Shown: in pieces, positions 1-7,011 of the stretch | Layout: each line of letters opens with the position of its first letter | Numbering within the stretch: the stretch's first letter is position 1 | Assembly: GCA_946885645.1 (NCBI GenBank) | Contig: CAMPGU010000073.1 | Coordinates: forward strand, 1-15,556 | Direction of reading: 5' to 3' | Length of the DNA stretch: 15,556 nt | From: an uncultured Haloferula sp. | GTDB taxonomy: Bacteria > Verrucomicrobiota > Verrucomicrobiae > Verrucomicrobiales > Akkermansiaceae | Notes under the pieces: generated by a model | What the model was told of the DNA's origin: nothing | Database searches by the model: none | The model's input: only the letters and a program-made list of their open reading frames with translations | Translations under genes and position numbers: made by a program

Positions 1-26
1 GAGCCACCGAAGGCGCCGCCGCCTGA
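1..26 (+). CDS. C-terminal tail of upstream ribosomal protein gene, probably rplE (L5)
   Basis: Partial gene. Reading from base 3 gives the residues ATEGAAA followed by a TGA stop at 24-26, and rpsH begins 29 bases later. In spc-type operons the gene before rpsH is rpsN (S14) or, where rpsN is absent, rplE (L5). S14 normally ends in a short basic or aromatic tail, so an alanine-rich end fits an extended L5 better. Only seven residues are visible, so the identity is an inference from position. Confidence 0.4.
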
Positions 27-41
27 TTCCAGATCACCCTC

Positions 42-47
42 AAGGAA
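42..47 (+). promoter_or_regulatory. Shine-Dalgarno site of rpsH
   Basis: AAGGAA lies nine to ten bases before the rpsH ATG. It is notable because only rpsH and rplF have a clear site of this kind among the ribosomal operon genes seen here. Confidence 0.6.
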
Positions 48-55
48 CCACCATC

Positions 56-454
56 ATGGCCGTTCTCACCGATCCAATTTCCGATTTCCTCACCCGCTTC
101 AAGAATTGCTGCCGCGCCGGCAACGAGCAATTTCTTGCTCCCTATTCCCGCATCAAGGCCGACATCGCCAAGATCCTGCAGGAAGAGGGCTACATCTGGG
201 GGTTTGAAGTCGTCACCGATTCCGGACACCCGCAGCTCAAGGTCAAGGCCCGCTACGTCGATGGCCGCCCCGTGCTGACCGATCTGAAGCGCGTTTCCAA
301 GCCGGGCCGCCGTGTTTACTGCGGAGCCACCGAAATGCCCCGCGTCCTCAACGGGCTCGGCATCGCCATCGTTTCCACCTCCAAGGGCGTCATGACCGGT
401 GCCACTGCCAAGCGTAGCTCGCTCGGCGGCGAAGTGATCGGCCACGTTTGGTAA
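56..454 (+). CDS. rpsH: 30S ribosomal protein S8
   Basis: S8 is a primary 16S rRNA-binding protein of the small subunit. It binds the central domain, and in other bacteria it also represses its own spc operon. The 132 residues match the usual family length. The N-terminus carries the family pattern DPISDFLTRFKN and then a long helix (KADIAKILQEEGY). The C-terminal half has RVSKPGRRVY followed by the diagnostic STSKGVMT and GGEVIGHVW ending. The ATG has an AAGGA ribosome binding site about nine bases upstream. It sits between a probable rplE and rplF, as expected. Nothing is odd except two adjacent cysteines near residues 18-19. The identification is secure. Confidence 0.97.
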   Translation: MAVLTDPISDFLTRFKNCCRAGNEQFLAPYSRIKADIAKILQEEGYIWGFEVVTDSGHPQLKVKARYVDGRPVLTDLKRVSKPGRRVYCGATEMPRVLNGLGIAIVSTSKGVMTGATAKRSSLGGEVIGHVW

Positions 455-468
455 ATCCCCAACCCGAG

Positions 469-474
469 AAAGGA
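469..474 (+). promoter_or_regulatory. Shine-Dalgarno site of rplF
   Basis: AAAGGA ends ten bases before the rplF ATG. It supports the chosen start and contrasts with the following genes of the operon, which show no such site. Confidence 0.6.
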
Positions 475-484
475 ACAAACCACC

Positions 485-1024
485 ATGTCACGAGTTGGTC
501 TCAAGCCGATTTCCCTGCCCGCCAAGGTCAGCGTGAAGGTCGATTCCGGGAAGGTTCAGGTCGAGGGCCCGAAGGGCACGCTCGATCTCACCCTGCCCGA
601 CGGCATCACCATCAAGAGCGACGACTCCAGCGTTGTCGTCGCCCGCGCCACCGAGGGCCGCACCCACCGCGCGCTGCACGGCACCGTCCGCAGCCTGGTG
701 AACAACATGATCACCGGGGTCTCCCAAGGCTTCGTCAAGGACCTTGAAATCCAGGGCGTCGGTCTTCGTGCCGCCGTCAAGGGCAAGGATCTTGACCTGT
801 CCCTGGGCAAATCCCACCCGATCCTTCACCCGATCCCGGCCGGTCTCACCGTCACCGTGAACGAGAACACCAAGATCAAGGTGGAAGGCATCGACAAGCA
901 GCTCGTCGGGCAGTTCGCGGCCGACGTCCGCGGCTACTATCCGCCGGAGCCGTACAAGGGCAAGGGCGTCCGCTATGCCGGCGAACACGTCCGCCGCAAG
1001 GAAGGCAAGAGCGTCGGCAAATAA
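485..1024 (+). CDS. rplF: 50S ribosomal protein L6
   Basis: L6 is a large-subunit protein near the GTPase-associated region and the sarcin-ricin loop, where it helps factor binding. At 179 residues it has normal length (about 177). It opens with [14 protein letters not shown], typical of L6. Two tandem alpha/beta domains follow, with [22 protein letters not shown] in the first and the 23S rRNA-binding signature region [20 protein letters not shown] near the C-terminus (here preceded by GQFA). A stretch ending [12 protein letters not shown] closes the protein. The gene is 30 bases after rpsH and 20 bases before rplR, so it is certainly co-transcribed with them. The ATG is backed by an AAAGGA site. 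Identification is secure. Confidence 0.97.
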   Translation: MSRVGLKPISLPAKVSVKVDSGKVQVEGPKGTLDLTLPDGITIKSDDSSVVVARATEGRTHRALHGTVRSLVNNMITGVSQGFVKDLEIQGVGLRAAVKGKDLDLSLGKSHPILHPIPAGLTVTVNENTKIKVEGIDKQLVGQFAADVRGYYPPEPYKGKGVRYAGEHVRRKEGKSVGK

Positions 1025-1044
1025 CACGTCAACCTTTCCCGAAA

Positions 1045-1401
1045 ATGAGCAAGATCAATCGCAAGGAAGGACGCCGCCGCATCCACGCGCGCATCCGCAA
1101 GAAGGTGTCCGGCACCGCGGAGCGTCCGCGCCTGGCCGTCCACTACTCCAACCAGCACGTTTACGCCCAAGTCATCGACGATGCCGCCGGTCGTACGCTT
1201 GCGTCCGCCTCGACGCTCGACAAGAGCGTGGAGAACGCGGCCTCGAACGTGGACTGCGCTGCCAAGGTCGGAGCGCTCGTCGCCGAGCGGGCCAAGGCCG
1301 CCAACGTCAGCGCCGTGGTCTTCGACCGCGGCGGTCACCTCTACCACGGCAAAATCAAGGCGCTGGCGGAAGCCGCCCGCGAAGCCGGCCTCCAATTCTA
1401 A
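1045..1401 (+). CDS. rplR: 50S ribosomal protein L18
   Basis: L18 binds 5S rRNA and, with L5 and L25-type proteins, attaches it to the large subunit in the central protuberance. The 118 residues match the family length of about 117. Visible features are the basic N-terminus ([19 protein letters not shown]), the pattern [24 protein letters not shown], and the C-terminal [24 protein letters not shown], which is diagnostic for L18. The gene follows rplF by 20 bases. No Shine-Dalgarno-like sequence is visible in the spacer, so translation may depend on coupling or on an unstructured start. The C-terminal match makes the call secure. Confidence 0.97.
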   Translation: MSKINRKEGRRRIHARIRKKVSGTAERPRLAVHYSNQHVYAQVIDDAAGRTLASASTLDKSVENAASNVDCAAKVGALVAERAKAANVSAVVFDRGGHLYHGKIKALAEAAREAGLQF

Positions 1402-1422
1402 TCGCATTCCAGCGCAATCGTC

Positions 1423-2100
1423 ATGGTGACAACTCAAGATTCGACTCCTACTCCCCCGGCTCCGCAGCAGCAGCCTCAGGCTCAAGCGCAGCAGCCACAA
1501 CAGCGCGGCGGCTACGGCCAACGCAATCAAGGTGGCGGCGGCTACGGCGGCGGCGGTCATGGCGGTCAGAACCGCGGACCCCGCGGTCCGCGCCGCGACG
1601 ACCGTCAGCAGCAGGAATCCGATGGTCCCCAGCTTGCCGAGAAGGTGGTCTTCATCAACCGCTGTGCCAAGGTGGTCAAGGGCGGCCGACGCTTCAGCTT
1701 TTCCGCGCTGATCGTCGCCGGTGACCGCGAGGGCAAGGTCGGGCTGGGCTTCGGCAAGGCCAACGAAGTGGCCGACGCCATCAAGAAGGCCGGTGAAGCC
1801 GCGAAGAAGGTTCTCAAGCCGATGAACATCGTGGAAGGAACCATCCCCCACGAAATCTACGCCGAATTCGGCGGCGGCAAGGTGCTCCTGAAGCCCGCCT
1901 CTCCGGGTACCGGGATCATCGCCGGGGGCGGCGTCCGCGCCGTCTGTGAAGCGGTGGGAATCCGTGATATCCTCGCGAAGTCCCTCGGTTCCTCCAATCA
2001 CTCGAACGTGGTCAAGGCCACCCTCAAGGCGCTCTCCTTGCTTCGCACCCGCGACCAGATCCTCGGATCCCGCGGCAAGAAGAAGGAAAAGGCGATCTAA
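1423..2100 (+). CDS. rpsE: 30S ribosomal protein S5 with long Gln/Gly-rich N-terminal extension
   Basis: S5 acts in decoding accuracy and in the mRNA entry tunnel helicase activity of the small subunit. At 225 residues this protein is about 60 longer than E. coli S5 (167). The conserved core starts near residue 70: [22 protein letters not shown], then [11 protein letters not shown], the double-stranded RNA-binding-like N-domain, and the C-domain with [15 protein letters not shown] and [14 protein letters not shown]. The extension has a proline/glutamine-rich part (residues about 9-27), a glycine-rich part (29-49) and a basic [11 protein letters not shown] stretch (51-61). It resembles low-complexity RNA-binding tails. 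The start is the only ATG that opens this frame after rplR, 21 bases away, and no Shine-Dalgarno site is visible. An internal start is possible but no ATG is present before the core. Confidence 0.96.
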   Translation: MVTTQDSTPTPPAPQQQPQAQAQQPQQRGGYGQRNQGGGGYGGGGHGGQNRGPRGPRRDDRQQQESDGPQLAEKVVFINRCAKVVKGGRRFSFSALIVAGDREGKVGLGFGKANEVADAIKKAGEAAKKVLKPMNIVEGTIPHEIYAEFGGGKVLLKPASPGTGIIAGGGVRAVCEAVGIRDILAKSLGSSNHSNVVKATLKALSLLRTRDQILGSRGKKKEKAI

Positions 2101-2130
2101 TCAAGACAACAGACTTCAAGACGACAGACG
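2101..2130 (+). repeat. 15-bp tandem repeat, two copies, in the rpsE-rplO spacer
   Basis: TCAAGACAACAGACT (2101-2115) is followed directly by TCAAGACGACAGACG (2116-2130). The copies match at 13 of 15 positions. They begin immediately after the rpsE stop codon, where rpmD would be expected in many bacteria. Confidence 0.7.
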
Positions 2131-2189
2131 GAAGACTTGAAGGAATTTCCGGTTTATCGAGCACTCCTCCAGTCTTCTTTCTTCTGTCT
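2114..2189 (+). promoter_or_regulatory. Imperfect inverted repeats in rplO leader
   Basis: Two alternative helices can be drawn. CTTCAAG (2114-2120) pairs perfectly with CTTGAAG (2136-2142) across a 15-base loop. GAAGACT (2131-2137) pairs perfectly with AGTCTTC (2171-2177), and the wider arms 2119-2137 and 2171-2189 match at 14 of 19 positions. The helices share bases 2136-2137, so they are largely exclusive. A switch, a processing site or a mere decayed repeat are all possible. Function is unproven. Confidence 0.35.
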
Positions 2190-2207
2190 CCTAATCTTCA
2201 GTCTCTT

Positions 2208-2663
2208 ATGAAACTTCACACTCTAGCGCCCAACAAGGGAGCCAAGCACCGGGTCAAGCGCCTGGGCTGCGGCGAAAGCTCCGGCCACGGCAAGACCTCC
2301 TGCAAGGGCAACAAGGGTCAGAAAGCCCGCTCCGGCAGCGGCACCCGCGTCGGTTTCGAAGGCGGCCAGATGCCCCTTCACCGCCGCTTGCCCAAGCGCG
2401 GCTTCAACAACATCAACTTCAAGACCAAGGTCGAAGTGGTGAATCTCGCCCAGATCGAAAAGGCCTTCAACGACGGTGACACCGTCACGGAAGAAGCCCT
2501 TCGCAAGGCGGGCCTCATCAACCGCTCCTGCGACGTGGTGAAGGTGCTCGGCCAAGGCGAATTGACCAAGAAGGTCACCATCGCCGTGGGCACGATCAGC
2601 GCCTCCGCCAAGGAAAAGGTCGAGAAGGCCGGCGGCAGCGTCCAGGCAGCCGCCGAAGCCTGA
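2208..2663 (+). CDS. rplO: 50S ribosomal protein L15
   Basis: L15 is a late-assembly protein of the large subunit with a long N-terminal tail that threads into 23S rRNA. The 151 residues fit the family. The N-terminus reads MKLHTLAPNKGAKHRVKR, followed by the glycine-rich basic tail with GHGKTSCKGNKGQKAR and the strong signature FEGGQMPLHRRLPKRGF. The C-terminal domain ends KVEKAGGSVQ. Two cysteines (GCGESSG and TSCKG) sit in the tail where glycine or arginine is more usual. The gene follows rpsE after a 107-base spacer, with no rpmD (L30) between them. The leader just before the ATG is almost purely pyrimidine and has no Shine-Dalgarno site. Confidence 0.97.
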   Translation: MKLHTLAPNKGAKHRVKRLGCGESSGHGKTSCKGNKGQKARSGSGTRVGFEGGQMPLHRRLPKRGFNNINFKTKVEVVNLAQIEKAFNDGDTVTEEALRKAGLINRSCDVVKVLGQGELTKKVTIAVGTISASAKEKVEKAGGSVQAAAEA

Positions 2664-2683
2664 TGCATTGTTTACCCCAGTCA

Positions 2684-2749
2684 TGACGGGTCTCCGGTGA
2701 GGAAGCGCTTGATCGCTTCCTTTCCGCGTTTACAAACCCGTCGCTTTTT
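2684..2749 (+). terminator. Nested stem and T tract between rplO and secY (attenuator-like)
   Basis: An outer stem GACGGGT (2685-2691) with ACCCGTC (2736-2742), extendable by a T-G wobble pair, encloses an inner hairpin AGGAAGCG (2700-2707) with CGCTTCCT (2714-2721) and a six-base loop. Five T residues (2745-2749) follow one base pair later. This looks like an intrinsic terminator or attenuator lying just before secY. Full termination seems unlikely because secY, adk and map depend on reading through, so partial termination or RNA processing is the better guess. Confidence 0.45.
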
Positions 2750-2764
2750 GCACCCCGCTTTCAC

Positions 2765-4255
2765 ATGGTCTCCGCATTCAAGAACACTTGGAAGGTGCCG
2801 GAACTCCGCGACCGGATTCTCTTCACCCTCGCCATGATCGTCATCGTACGCCTCGGCGTGCACATCACCCTCCCCGGGGTGGACGCTTCGGTCATCGAGA
2901 AGTGGATGGACAACGCGTCGAAAGATGGCGGGAACGCCTTCGGGGCGATGCTCACGATCTTCGCCGGCGGCGGGCTGCAGCAAGCGGGTATCTTCGCGCT
3001 GGGGATCATGCCGTACATTTCGGCGTCGATCATGGTGCAGCTCATGACGGCGGTGGTCCCGAAGCTCGCCCGCCTCGCCCGCGAGGATGGAGGCCGTCAA
3101 AAGATCACCCAGTACACCCGCTATATCACGATCGGGATCGCGCTGGTGCAGGGATACTTCGTCGCCCGGACTCTCGCGAACCCGGAGACGCTCTTCTACA
3201 TGCCGGGCATCGATGACGAGGCGAAGTACGGCGTACTCGTCCCGCAGGCCTCCACGCTATGGATGGCACTGACGGTCGTGACCCTTGTCTCGGGCACCTT
3301 GCTCCTGATGTGGATCGGCGACCAGATGACCGAGCGGGGCATCGGTAACGGCACCTCGATCATCATCACCGTCAATATCATCTCCGCGCTCCCCGGCGCA
3401 CTGGTCCAGACTTGGCAGCACTTTGTCGCCGGTGCGGATGCGAATCCCTTCCGCTCCTCAATGATGGTCGTCATGATTGCCATGCTCCTGCTGGTCATCG
3501 CGGGAACCATCGCCATCACCCAGGCCCAGCGACGAATCGCCGTGCAGTATGCGAAGCGGGTGGTCGGCCGGAAGCAGTTCGGCGGTCAGACGCAATATCT
3601 GCCGTTGAAGGTCAATTACGCGGGGGTGATGCCGATCATTTTCGCCACTGCGATCCTGTCCTTGCCGGCGATGATGATCACTTGGTTTTTCAAGAGCGCC
3701 CCGTGGGCGGTGAAGCTCCAGAGCGAACTGAACCCGGGCGGCACCTGGTATTACATCCTCGGCGGCATTTTCATCTTCTTCTTCTCTTACTTTTGGGTCG
3801 CGACGATGTTCCAGCCCTCCCAGATCTCGGAAGACCTGAAGCGTAACGGCGGCTATATCCCGGGCGTCCGCCCCGGCAAGCCGACCGCCGATTTCCTCGA
3901 TTTCACGATGACCCGCTTGACCTTCGCGGGAGCCATCTTCCTGAGCCTTATCTTCATCCTTCCCGCCGCAATCGGTCACTTGGTGGAGCTTCCGCCCGGG
4001 TCGATGGTGCTGCAGTTCTTCGGCGGCACCAGCTTGCTGATTCTCGTCGGCGTGGTTTTGGACATCATGCGTCAGGTGGAAACCCACCTGCTCCAGCGGC
4101 ACTACGACGGCTTCCTCCGCAAGGGCAAGCTGAAGGGTCGCTATGATCGCCTCGCGCAGACGGGAAATGCCGCCTCCAGCACGGCGCTTGTTTATCTCTG
4201 GGCCGTCATCGGTCTGATTATCGTTGTCGCGGCCGCGGCTTGGATTGCCAAGTAG
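2765..4255 (+). CDS. secY: Preprotein translocase subunit SecY
   Basis: SecY forms the protein-conducting channel of the Sec translocon in the inner membrane, with SecE and SecG. The 496 residues exceed the typical 430-445. Ten membrane helices can be followed. Family marks include the first helix with RDRILFTLAMIVIVRLGVHI, ALGIMPYISASIMVQL (helix 2), GDQMTERGIGNGTSIII, the cytoplasmic loop RRIAVQYAKR, and GGYIPGVRPGKPT (about 362-373). After the normal end (LKGRYDRL, about 455-463), a further hydrophobic stretch (about 472-494) predicts an eleventh helix. The loop between helices 3 and 4 (about 138-162) also looks enlarged. The ATG has no Shine-Dalgarno site. The spacer to rplO carries a stem-loop structure. 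Confidence 0.97.
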   Translation: MVSAFKNTWKVPELRDRILFTLAMIVIVRLGVHITLPGVDASVIEKWMDNASKDGGNAFGAMLTIFAGGGLQQAGIFALGIMPYISASIMVQLMTAVVPKLARLAREDGGRQKITQYTRYITIGIALVQGYFVARTLANPETLFYMPGIDDEAKYGVLVPQASTLWMALTVVTLVSGTLLLMWIGDQMTERGIGNGTSIIITVNIISALPGALVQTWQHFVAGADANPFRSSMMVVMIAMLLLVIAGTIAITQAQRRIAVQYAKRVVGRKQFGGQTQYLPLKVNYAGVMPIIFATAILSLPAMMITWFFKSAPWAVKLQSELNPGGTWYYILGGIFIFFFSYFWVATMFQPSQISEDLKRNGGYIPGVRPGKPTADFLDFTMTRLTFAGAIFLSLIFILPAAIGHLVELPPGSMVLQFFGGTSLLILVGVVLDIMRQVETHLLQRHYDGFLRKGKLKGRYDRLAQTGNAASSTALVYLWAVIGLIIVVAAAAWIAK

Positions 4256-4281
4256 GGCCCGCGCTTCACCCCTGTCCACCC

Positions 4282-4944
4282 ATGCCCCGTCATTTCGTCC
4301 TGCTGGGACCGCCCGCATCCGGCAAGGGTACCCAAGGGAAGCGCTTGGCCGAGGATCTCGGCCTTGCCTACCTCAGTACCGGAGCCTTGCTGCGCTCGGC
4401 CGTGGAGGAGGGGAGCAAGCTCGGCCTCCAAGCGGAGCCGATCCTCGAGAAGGGCGAATATCTGCCCGATGAGATCATGAATCCCATCATGGGAGAGTGG
4501 CTGGGCAAGCAGCAGGGCGGCTGGGTATTGGACGGGTTTCCCCGCAGCATCTCTCAAGCGGATTTCCTCGGAGCGTGGCTCGCGGAGAGAAGCCGGAAGC
4601 TGGACGCAGCCATTCTTTTGGAAGTGCCGCTGGATGAACTGCTGGTGCGTCTCGGCAACCGCCTTGAATGCCCCGAATGCCGCTGGTCGGGTCGTCGTCA
4701 GGAGCTGAACGGTGCAGGCCGTTGCCCGGAATGCGGTGGCGTGGCGGTTCCCCGCGCCGACGACACCCCCGCGAATTTCCGGTCCCGTCTGGCGGAGTAT
4801 GAGGAACACACCTTGCCGGTGGTCGCCCGTTACGAGCAGGAAGGCGTGCTGAAGCGTTTTGACGCCACGCGCGCCCCGGACGAGGTGGAGAAGCGCCTTT
4901 TGGAATTGGTCAGCACTTTGAAAGCCCATGGCCAGGCGGCATAA
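4282..4944 (+). CDS. adk: Adenylate kinase, zinc-LID type
   Basis: Cytoplasmic enzyme that converts AMP and ATP to two ADP. The ATG at 4282 is preferred over an in-frame upstream codon at 4240 because that one lies inside secY and the family begins at this point. The 220 residues show the P-loop GPPASGKGT (9-17), the AMP-binding segment YLSTGALLR (30-38), the DGFPR motif (84-88) and a LID with four cysteines (C130, C133, C148, C151) in two CxxC pairs, which in the family bind a structural zinc. The C-terminus has YEEHTLPVVARYEQEG. It lies between secY and map as in many spc operons. Its last 17 bases overlap map. No Shine-Dalgarno site is seen. Confidence 0.95.
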   Translation: MPRHFVLLGPPASGKGTQGKRLAEDLGLAYLSTGALLRSAVEEGSKLGLQAEPILEKGEYLPDEIMNPIMGEWLGKQQGGWVLDGFPRSISQADFLGAWLAERSRKLDAAILLEVPLDELLVRLGNRLECPECRWSGRRQELNGAGRCPECGGVAVPRADDTPANFRSRLAEYEEHTLPVVARYEQEGVLKRFDATRAPDEVEKRLLELVSTLKAHGQAA

Positions 4945-5710
4945 GATCAAGATCAAGACTCCCCACGAGATCACGCGCATGCGTGCGGCGGGGGAGACCG
5001 CGAGCGAGATTTTGATGGAGCTCGTGAAGGCGGTGAAGCCGGGAGCGACGACCCTTGAGATCGACCAGCTCGCCAAGGAGCTGATGAAACAGAGGGATTG
5101 CAAGAGCGCCTTCCTCGGTTACCGCGGCTTCAAAGGGCAGATCTGCATCTCCGTAAATGAGGAAGTCGTCCACGGCATCGGCGGGCCTAGGAAAATCCAG
5201 CCGGGCGATGTGGTAAAGCTCGATGTCGGCATCGTAAAAAGCGGCTGGATCGGGGACAACGCCATTACCGTTGCGGTCGGCGAAGTGCCCGATGAAACCC
5301 GGCGCTTGCTGATCGCTACCGAAGAATCGCTTTTCGCCGCTATTGCTCACGCGCGCTCCGGCGAGCGGCTGGCCGAACTTTGTGGGGCGGTGGAGGATCA
5401 CGTGAAGCCTCTGGGATTCACCGTCGTGCGTGAGTTCGTCGGCCACGGGGTCGGCCGCGATCTTCACGAGGAGCCGAACGTGCCGAATTACCGGCCCCAG
5501 GGGAAGAGCCCGGTTTTGGCTCCCGGCATGATCCTCGCGATCGAGCCGATGGTGAATGCAGGAACCCCCTCGGTCCGCATTCTGGACGACGGCTGGACGG
5601 TCGTCACGAGCGACGGGAAGCCTTCCGCGCATTTCGAACACACCGTACTCATCACCGAAGGAGAGCCGGAACTGCTGACCTGGCGCCCCCGCGGCGTTCC
5701 AGGCTTATAG
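4928..5710 (+). CDS. map: Type I methionine aminopeptidase
   Basis: Removes the initiator methionine from nascent proteins, in the cytoplasm at the ribosome exit. The 260 residues start MARRHKIKIKTPHEITRMRAAG, the usual opening of the family. All active-site residues are present: H82 (VVHGIG), the metal ligands D99 (KLDVG) and D110 (GDNAIT), H173 (VGHGVGRDLHE), E206 (LAIEPM) and E237 (HFEHTVLIT). No zinc-finger N-domain is present, so it is the short bacterial form. The start lies inside the end of adk (17-base overlap), suggesting coupled translation. It is the last gene of the operon in this window; the usual infA, rpmJ, rpsM and rpsK do not follow. Confidence 0.96.
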   Translation: MARRHKIKIKTPHEITRMRAAGETASEILMELVKAVKPGATTLEIDQLAKELMKQRDCKSAFLGYRGFKGQICISVNEEVVHGIGGPRKIQPGDVVKLDVGIVKSGWIGDNAITVAVGEVPDETRRLLIATEESLFAAIAHARSGERLAELCGAVEDHVKPLGFTVVREFVGHGVGRDLHEEPNVPNYRPQGKSPVLAPGMILAIEPMVNAGTPSVRILDDGWTVVTSDGKPSAHFEHTVLITEGEPELLTWRPRGVPGL

Positions 5711-5764
5711 AGTCCGATCGCCTCAGGGGGAGTCGCACCGGAGCGGGATTTCCGCGGATGCCGG

Positions 5765-6772
5765 TCAGGGACTGGACGCAGGCTTCCTGGAAACCGCGAC
5801 CCGATAGCGGTCGATCGCCTCGGCAACTCCGTTTGCCACAGCGTTGCGGTAGGCGTCGTTGTGGATCAGGCGGGCCTCGAAGGGGTGGGAGAGGAATCCG
5901 CACTCGATCAGGATCGAGGGGTGCTTGACACCTGTTAGCACGCTGAAACGGGCACGCTTGATCCCCCGGTCGAAGGTGTTCTTGCCGAGGCGGCGCGACA
6001 CGAAGCCGTGGACCGCGGTAGCGAGGGCGACATTCGCGGAATCGTGGCTATTTCCCGTCCTTACCTGGAAGTCGGAAGAATTCAGGCCGCGGCCGTAGTG
6101 CGCCACGCCGATGGGGGAGAGGGTGAACGTCTCCAATCCGCGCGCGGCGGCACCACCCGAATTGTGATGAATGGAGATGAAGATGGCATTGTCCCGGACC
6201 CGGTTGGCGAAATCGACCCGTTCCTGTAGGGAAAGGAAACGGTTGGATTCCCGGGTCATGAGAACCTTGTATTTGCGCGCCGTGAGGATTCTTTTCAGCC
6301 GGTTCGCAACGTCCAGATTGTAGTTGGCTTCGGTTCCGAGCCCGTTGACGGCTCCGGGATCCTTGCCGCCGTGTCCGGCATCGATGATCACGGTGTGGAA
6401 ATTACCCGCATTGCCGATGTAGTTCGGCCTCAGCACCGGGTCCACCAGCTTCGCCAGATCAATGCGTGAGATCCAGGCCCGCCCGCCGGTGTCTTCGACC
6501 TTGTAGCTAAAGACGAACTTCACCCCGTTCATGATGCACTCCTGGCCGCCGACGCGCAGCTTCATGAGCACCTTTTTGTTCTCCAGCGTCACCTCGTTGC
6601 CGATCCGCTTGATCCGGCTGAAGCCGTAGAAGCCCTTCATTCCCTCGACGGCCACGTACTCGCGCCCGTTGAGTGTTTTCGTCTCCCACGCGCGCAAGAT
6701 CGATTGCCCCCCCATCCCGAGCCACAGTAGCACGGCGAGAATCAGGGGAAATCTTGAGGTGGCGGATGGCAT
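5765..6772 (-). CDS. Exported N-acetylmuramoyl-L-alanine amidase (Amidase_3)
   Basis: Zinc amidase that cuts the bond between N-acetylmuramic acid and the peptide stem, used in cell separation and wall turnover. The 335 residues begin with a signal-peptide-like stretch (hydrophobic about 8-22). Residues about 35-112 form a small beta-rich domain (REYVAVEGMKGFY, KVLMKLRVGGQECIMNG) like the copper amine oxidase-type N-terminal domains common on envelope enzymes. The catalytic domain (127-325) has H134 (IIDAGHGGKDPG), E148 (GTEANYNLD), H202 (ISIHHN) as zinc ligands and E290 (ILIECGFLSH) as the catalytic glutamate. The gene is convergent with map, 54 bases apart, and divergent from the next gene. 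No Shine-Dalgarno site is obvious. It resembles AmiC-type enzymes, but exact subfamily is unclear. Confidence 0.92.
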   Translation of the reverse strand: MPSATSRFPLILAVLLWLGMGGQSILRAWETKTLNGREYVAVEGMKGFYGFSRIKRIGNEVTLENKKVLMKLRVGGQECIMNGVKFVFSYKVEDTGGRAWISRIDLAKLVDPVLRPNYIGNAGNFHTVIIDAGHGGKDPGAVNGLGTEANYNLDVANRLKRILTARKYKVLMTRESNRFLSLQERVDFANRVRDNAIFISIHHNSGGAAARGLETFTLSPIGVAHYGRGLNSSDFQVRTGNSHDSANVALATAVHGFVSRRLGKNTFDRGIKRARFSVLTGVKHPSILIECGFLSHPFEARLIHNDAYRNAVANGVAEAIDRYRVAVSRKPASSP

Positions 6773-6819
6773 GATGGCAGAGATCCGGGTGCTGCTTTTT
6801 GAAAGGATTCCCGGTTCGA

Positions 6820-6835
6820 TAGGGCACCGTCCCTA
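6820..6835. promoter_or_regulatory. Inverted repeat TAGGG-N6-CCCTA in divergent intergenic region
   Basis: Perfect five-base arms around six bases, 47 bases upstream of the amidase start on its coding strand. It lies in the 239-base region between the divergent amidase and SMP-30-family genes (6773-7011), so a shared operator is conceivable. No convincing -35/-10 pair was found near it. The arms are short and chance is a real alternative. Confidence 0.2.
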
Positions 6836-7011
6836 CCTCATTTTCCTCCGTATGACAAATCCGTTTTCCGGGAAACCGAGCATTTCCGTGGGAGCCGAAA
6901 GGTCCCGGCGAGTAGCAGCAAGTCGCCATCCGTCGCAGAGCAATGACCGGATCCGTCCTCGGGACGTCCTTTCGCTTTTCCTCGCGGAGCCCTGCTTTTA
7001 GAGTCTCCGAT

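Noticed and set aside
973..2001. Open frame of 342 codons on the minus strand
   Set aside because: Opposite rplF, rplR and rpsE. The low-complexity Ala/Leu stretch is the complement of the S5 extension, not a membrane protein.
4240..4281. Upstream in-frame start for adk
   Set aside because: It lies inside secY and adds 14 residues with no adenylate kinase similarity; the P-loop spacing fits the ATG at 4282.
5743..5755. GCGG-N5-CCGC as a terminator between map and the amidase gene
   Set aside because: A four-base stem without a T tract on either strand is too weak to call.
6865..6875. Palindrome TTTCC-G-GGAAA in the divergent region
   Set aside because: Five-base arms only, no second copy and no promoter beside it, so chance is likely.
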